DNA of 64,000 nt, taken from NCBI GenBank assembly GCA_000155435.1, contig DS990261.1, forward strand, positions 1-64,000, in the 5' to 3' direction. Both the position numbers and the translations under genes were made by a program. This document shows, one piece after another, positions 60,460-64,000 of the stretch (its first letter is position 1; every line of letters begins with the position of its first letter). The notes beneath the pieces are model-generated. The model saw nothing but the letters and a program-made list of their open reading frames with translations, ran no database searches and had not been told where the DNA came from. The DNA is from Clostridiales bacterium 1_7_47FAA (GTDB lineage: Bacteria > Bacillota > Clostridia > Lachnospirales > Lachnospiraceae).

Positions 60460-60645
60460 ATGAAAATAATAAAGAATTGTATTCAATGCAAAACATGTGG
60501 TGAGGTGATTGAATCAAAATTCAGGCATGATTTCGTGAGCTGTTCTTGTGGGAGATGTAGTGTTGACGGAGGAATGGAGTATCTCCGGCGAGCAGCGGAA
60601 ACAATGGATGAGTTTGTAGAAATGTCACAGTTTGAAGAAAATTAG
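60460..60645 (+). CDS. Small Cys-rich protein
   Basis: A 61-aa protein. CIQCKTCGEVIESKFRHDFVSCSCGRCSVDGG has CxxCxxC and CxCxxC groups that suggest a zinc ribbon. It ends in an acidic helix. A conserved small unknown; no function assigned. Confidence 0.65.
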   Translation: MKIIKNCIQCKTCGEVIESKFRHDFVSCSCGRCSVDGGMEYLRRAAETMDEFVEMSQFEEN

Positions 60646-60851
60646 TTTTATGTTGGTTGCGTTAAAAGCGGTGCCAGATGTGCCAGAGCAGGAGCAGGAA
60701 ACGCAGGAGCTGATACAATTGCGGTTTCGGCAAGCAAAATAGTACCGATTTCGTTTCCTGCTGATATAAAGCTATTTCGAAACACCGATGGATGTGATAT
60801 ACTTTTTATATCAAGTGAAAGGAAATGACACATATAAAGGGCGGTGTTATT

Positions 60852-61496
60852 ATGCAAGCAGAGAACTTGAACTTAAAAAGAAGTTTAATACTACAGTCTT
60901 TTGCACCACTTTTTTTGCTGTTAACCATTAAACATTTAGATATTGATTTATGCTGGAGATTACTTCATAAATTTTTTTCTGTCCTTTTTAGTAGAGGGGC
61001 AGTTGCATTTTCAATTGCATTAAAGCATAATTTATTTGGTGAATTTGTGATTTCAATTATGGGTATTTGTTGGCTGGTTCTTACCATAATTGTTGCTTGT
61101 GGATTTAATGGTATGCAAAAAGCTGGATTTAAGGCGGCAGGCGAAAAAATATTAATTGAAGATGAGCAAAGTGATAATAGCGCGACATTTTTGGTGACAT
61201 ATGTTCTGCCACTTTTAACGGATGATGTAGAATCTTTTAGAGGATTAGTGGTTTTTTTAGCGATGCTTATAATGGTGATTATGTTGTTAATTAGTTCTAA
61301 TACTTTTTATCAAAATCCGGTTTTGGCAGCAATGAAATATAGAACATTTTCATTTAAATTTTTGAATCCAGAAAATGATATTACTCATCCGGATAGAGTA
61401 TATGTTGGAATCACACATGGACTTTTAGTAGATGAAGAAACAGTGATAAAAAGAAAATACATTTCTGACGGAGTCTTTGTTATTTACAATGATTAA
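60852..61496 (+). CDS. kwaA: Probable Kiwa defence protein KwaA
   Basis: A 214-aa membrane protein with about four hydrophobic segments (residues about 10-28, 45-85, 108-125 and 130-160) and a soluble C-terminus. The size, topology and position before a DUF4868/KwaB-like gene support KwaA of the two-gene Kiwa antiphage system. KwaA alone is too divergent to call by eye. AAAGGGCGGTGTTATT precedes ATG 60852. It is AT-rich relative to the chromosome. Confidence 0.65.
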   Translation: MQAENLNLKRSLILQSFAPLFLLLTIKHLDIDLCWRLLHKFFSVLFSRGAVAFSIALKHNLFGEFVISIMGICWLVLTIIVACGFNGMQKAGFKAAGEKILIEDEQSDNSATFLVTYVLPLLTDDVESFRGLVVFLAMLIMVIMLLISSNTFYQNPVLAAMKYRTFSFKFLNPENDITHPDRVYVGITHGLLVDEETVIKRKYISDGVFVIYND

Positions 61497-61514
61497 CATA
61501 GGGGGAAGTAAACA

Positions 61515-62504
61515 ATGCCAGAAGAAACTTTAAATGAAGAACAAATAAGAATGAAATTAAACGATTTTTATGATAATATCGCACAATGTGGGTTAGAGGC
61601 TTTCGTAGTAAAGAAAAATGCACCTAAGTTAAAAAGAATGTCATTATCGGAAGCGTGTAATGATCAAGGAAAAAATTTCAGAACAATTCTAAAAGAAATG
61701 TTTGTTAATATTCTTAATGAACAGTATCTGTCACTAGATGTAGAGTATGCGGATGGACGACAGGTGGCTGATAATCAACATAAGAATTTGATTTTTGAAC
61801 AGGGAGAAAGTTTTCGACCATTCTCATTTTTGAATGATGAGGCTGAAAAGGGTGAATTTGTTTCAGAAGATTTAACAGAGGCTTCTGGTCTTGCATTTCA
61901 GCTAAGAAAAGGAGAAAATACTGTTTGGTTATACCAGCATCTTTGGAGTATTATGGTGCCGAATAAGAAAAAAACAAATCTTATGGCTAGGTTGATGCAG
62001 TTTGAGAATCAAGTAGTGTTTTCGGAACAGAGTGAAAGCTTGCTTACAATAGCAAATAAGATAGATATTTTAATAATGGGTGACGCTCTGATAACAAGTA
62101 ATGTTACACTTTTACAGAAATATTTTGGATTTCAGGATTACATTTATCAGTCTGCGCAGCGTGCGGTACAGAGCATAATTCAAAAGAGCCTTGTTGCAAA
62201 TAATGAAAAATTGATGGAGTATATTAGCAGAGGTAAACCCAAATATGCCAAGAAAATGATGCGTATTGGAACATCCAAAGTATTGACTTTGACGCAGGAT
62301 CAACTGATTGAAAAAATTAATACTTTAACGAGATGGCAGGGGAAGTTTAATGTTAATCAAGATACAAAGCAAATCACATTAGGTACATATAGTGAAGTGG
62401 AGAGCCTGATTGATCTGTTTGATGAGAGATATACTCGTTCTGATGTAACAGATACGGAGTATGATACAGATGTAAAAACTGTTGCTAAGCCAGTGGAAGG
62501 GTAA
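61515..62504 (+). CDS. kwaB: Probable Kiwa defence protein KwaB (DUF4868)
   Basis: A 329-aa soluble protein. The central block LTIANKIDILIMGDALITSNVTLLQKYFGFQDYI has the pattern of DUF4868/KwaB. Length is close to known KwaB proteins. GGGGGAAG lies upstream. It begins 18 bases after kwaA. In Kiwa, KwaB associates with membrane KwaA to stop phage DNA processes (established for E. coli systems; assigned here by family). Confidence 0.7.
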   Translation: MPEETLNEEQIRMKLNDFYDNIAQCGLEAFVVKKNAPKLKRMSLSEACNDQGKNFRTILKEMFVNILNEQYLSLDVEYADGRQVADNQHKNLIFEQGESFRPFSFLNDEAEKGEFVSEDLTEASGLAFQLRKGENTVWLYQHLWSIMVPNKKKTNLMARLMQFENQVVFSEQSESLLTIANKIDILIMGDALITSNVTLLQKYFGFQDYIYQSAQRAVQSIIQKSLVANNEKLMEYISRGKPKYAKKMMRIGTSKVLTLTQDQLIEKINTLTRWQGKFNVNQDTKQITLGTYSEVESLIDLFDERYTRSDVTDTEYDTDVKTVAKPVEG

Positions 62505-62542
62505 CAAGATTTTGAGTTAATAAATCGTGGGGGACAAAGGCG

Positions 62543-63619
62543 TTGGATAATCGAAATCAAATGGGAAAGAATAGAGATGGAGTGACGTTTCCTGTTGCTC
62601 CAAATCTTTCCGAGATGAGTGATGCTTATTTGAAATTTATAGAAGAAGTAAAAGCAGAAATCCAAAGGCAGCGGATTTCGGTTGTATTGAATGCAAATTC
62701 AAGCATGATATGCCTGTACTGGAACATTGGTAGAGCTATTCTGAAAAAGCAGGAGGAAGAAGGATGGGGCGCAAAAGTCATTGACCGCATGGCCAAGGAC
62801 TTAAAGGATACATTCCCTGAGATGTCCGGATTTTCTCCGAGAAATATCAAATATATGCGAAAGTTTGCAGAGAGCTGGCCTGACTTTGAAATTGTGCAAC
62901 GGGTCGTTGCACAAATACCGTGGCGTACAAATATCTCCTTGCTGGATAAAGTGAAAGATAGCAACAGCCGCATTTGGTATGCAAATAAAACGATTGAAAA
63001 TGGATGGAGTAAAACAATTTTAGATTTGCAAATAGAAAGCAAATTGATAGAACGTTCTGGGAAAGCCGTGAATAATTTTCCAGTGGCATTTCCACCGGCA
63101 GATTCCGAACTGGTCAACCAAGTGTTCAAAGACCCCTATCTGTTTGATTTTCTTGGCACGGATATGCCACGGAGGGAAGTAGAGATAGAGCGGCGGCTCA
63201 CAGAACATATTCAGAGTTTTCTACTGGAGTTGGGACAGGGGTTTGCTTTTGTAGGCAGACAGGTACATTTGGAAGTTGGCGGCGATGATTTTTATATCGA
63301 CCTTCTGTTTTACCACCTGAAACTTCGATGCTATGTGGTGATTGAACTGAAAGCCTGCGATTTTGAGCCGGGATTTATCAGTCAATTGAATATGTACCAA
63401 AATGTAGTAAACGATGTTTTACGTCATCCGGATGATCAGCCGACAATCGGTCTACTGTTGGTAAAAGGCAAGAACGAAACGGTGGTAGAGTATTCTCTAG
63501 CGGGATACCAGAATCCCATTGGTGTTGCGGAGTGGAAAAATCAGATTGCCAAGGCATTGCCGGAGGAACTGCGCAGCAGCCTGCCGTCCATTGAAGAAAT
63601 CGAAAAGGAACTGGAGTAA
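62543..63619 (+). CDS. DUF1016/YhcG PD-(D/E)XK nuclease-domain protein
   Basis: A 358-aa protein. The N-terminal DUF1016_N helical domain (SMICLYWNIGRAILKKQEEEGWGAKVIDRMAKDLKDTFPEMSGFSPRNIKYMRKFAE) is followed by the YhcG nuclease domain with FYIDLLFYHLKLRCYVVIELKACDFEPGFISQLNMYQNVVND (Asp, then E-x-K). It starts with TTG after GGGGGACAAAGGCG; ATG 62561 is an alternative. It lies 38 bases after kwaB, so is probably co-transcribed. It is common in defence islands. Confidence 0.88.
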   Translation: MDNRNQMGKNRDGVTFPVAPNLSEMSDAYLKFIEEVKAEIQRQRISVVLNANSSMICLYWNIGRAILKKQEEEGWGAKVIDRMAKDLKDTFPEMSGFSPRNIKYMRKFAESWPDFEIVQRVVAQIPWRTNISLLDKVKDSNSRIWYANKTIENGWSKTILDLQIESKLIERSGKAVNNFPVAFPPADSELVNQVFKDPYLFDFLGTDMPRREVEIERRLTEHIQSFLLELGQGFAFVGRQVHLEVGGDDFYIDLLFYHLKLRCYVVIELKACDFEPGFISQLNMYQNVVNDVLRHPDDQPTIGLLLVKGKNETVVEYSLAGYQNPIGVAEWKNQIAKALPEELRSSLPSIEEIEKELE

Positions 63620-63715
63620 TAGTGCCACAGCCTGTGGCACTATTAGAATCCAGATATGCAGAACAATATTGATAAGAATAAGACGCTTGAGCCTTGATGG
63701 TTCGAGCGTCTTATT
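63618..63715 (+). terminator. Two hairpins after the defence operon
   Basis: AATAGTGCCACAG-C-CTGTGGCACTATT (63618-63644) is a perfect 13-bp palindrome that overlaps the nuclease stop codon. AATAAGACGCT-N17-AGCGTCTTATT (63677-63715) ends in Ts and is the better terminator. Confidence 0.75.
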
Positions 63716-64000
63716 GTTGGCAGTATTCCACTGTCAACAATTTTATATCTGGTGGTGCGTCACATCGCCAAAAGCTCAAATCTATGCTATAATCTAGTCA
63801 GAAAAAAGGCAGGGCTTGCGTAAGAAAAAAGAGGCAGGCTGACTTTTGAGGTGAATCATAAGGCTTCCGCCAAGGCCCAACCATGCCTTTCGGGAATCTT
63901 TTTCACACACTCCACACATTGCGAGGTTTGTGCCGAATTGTGTAGAAAATTGAGATAATAACGATTCCGCTTATTTTTGTTTAGAGGATAAAAGAAAGGG
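63716..64000. other. Right edge of the window, no gene identified
   Basis: No convincing frame. The last bases, GATAAAAGAAAGGG, look like a ribosome binding site for a gene beginning just outside the window. Confidence 0.45.

Noticed and set aside
60646-60740. A short frame downstream of the Cys-rich gene
   Set aside because: About 30 codons, no ribosome site and no recognisable product; it may be a relic but cannot be supported.
63519-63797. A 92-aa Arg/Cys-rich protein at the right edge
   Set aside because: Begins inside the nuclease gene in another frame and runs through two hairpins; composition is typical of a shadow frame.

Overview
The window looks like a chromosome segment of a gut-type Clostridia, most likely Lachnospiraceae of the Enterocloster/Lachnoclostridium kind. 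This is an inference from gene content and style: strong AGGAGG ribosome sites, nik-lar nickel genes, an Mrp/Mbh-type antiporter, a VTC polyphosphate operon and a clostridial integrative element. No database was searched.

Layout. 1-950: eight tRNA genes (Asn, Glu, Thr, Met, Asp, Val, Leu, Leu) behind one consensus promoter. 1052-4554: small enzymes and conserved unknowns. 4906-13359: an ABC importer of the nickel/peptide class (nikABCDE-like) running into larB-larC-larE, which make the nickel-pincer cofactor; larA is not in the window. 13492-23641: ten overlapping genes for an Mrp/Mbh-like cation/proton antiporter, in the gene order of the membrane module of archaeal Mbh hydrogenases, with four antiporter-like large subunits and no hydrogenase. 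23980-25679: PiT phosphate transporter plus DUF47. 25858-29310: VTC polyphosphate polymerase, DUF4956 membrane protein and a Cthe_2159-like lipoprotein, preceded by PhoP-box-like repeats. 29460-32067: a serine-hydrolase-fold protein lacking its catalytic motifs, then a cell-wall-binding-repeat protein.

32442-53662 is a 21.2-kb integrative mobilizable element in the 3' half of a tRNA-Pro(GGG) gene (intact tRNA at 53620-53693, minus strand; displaced fragment at 32442-32484). It carries hicAB, mobC and a short relaxase, an XRE regulator facing a zinc-ribbon/membrane cassette, a DUF932-RadC-YqaJ-RecT module, an unrecognised 443-aa gene divergent from an SF2 helicase (candidate defence locus), xis-int, and a type II restriction cassette of C5-methyltransferase, two NotI-like nucleases and Vsr. 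The element is a composition mosaic: the RecT block is host-like, the rest AT-rich.

53778-60645 returns to chromosomal genes (HAD phosphatase, Lpd-like flavoprotein, aminopeptidase P, RlmD-like rRNA methyltransferase). 60852-63619 is an AT-rich defence island: a probable Kiwa pair (KwaA, KwaB) followed by a DUF1016/YhcG PD-(D/E)XK nuclease.

A recurring oddity is short in-frame tandem-repeat expansion inside otherwise conserved genes (LarC, MrpG, the last antiporter subunit, the Cthe_2159-like lipoprotein, RlmD), together with purine-rich 31- and 41-bp repeats between genes.
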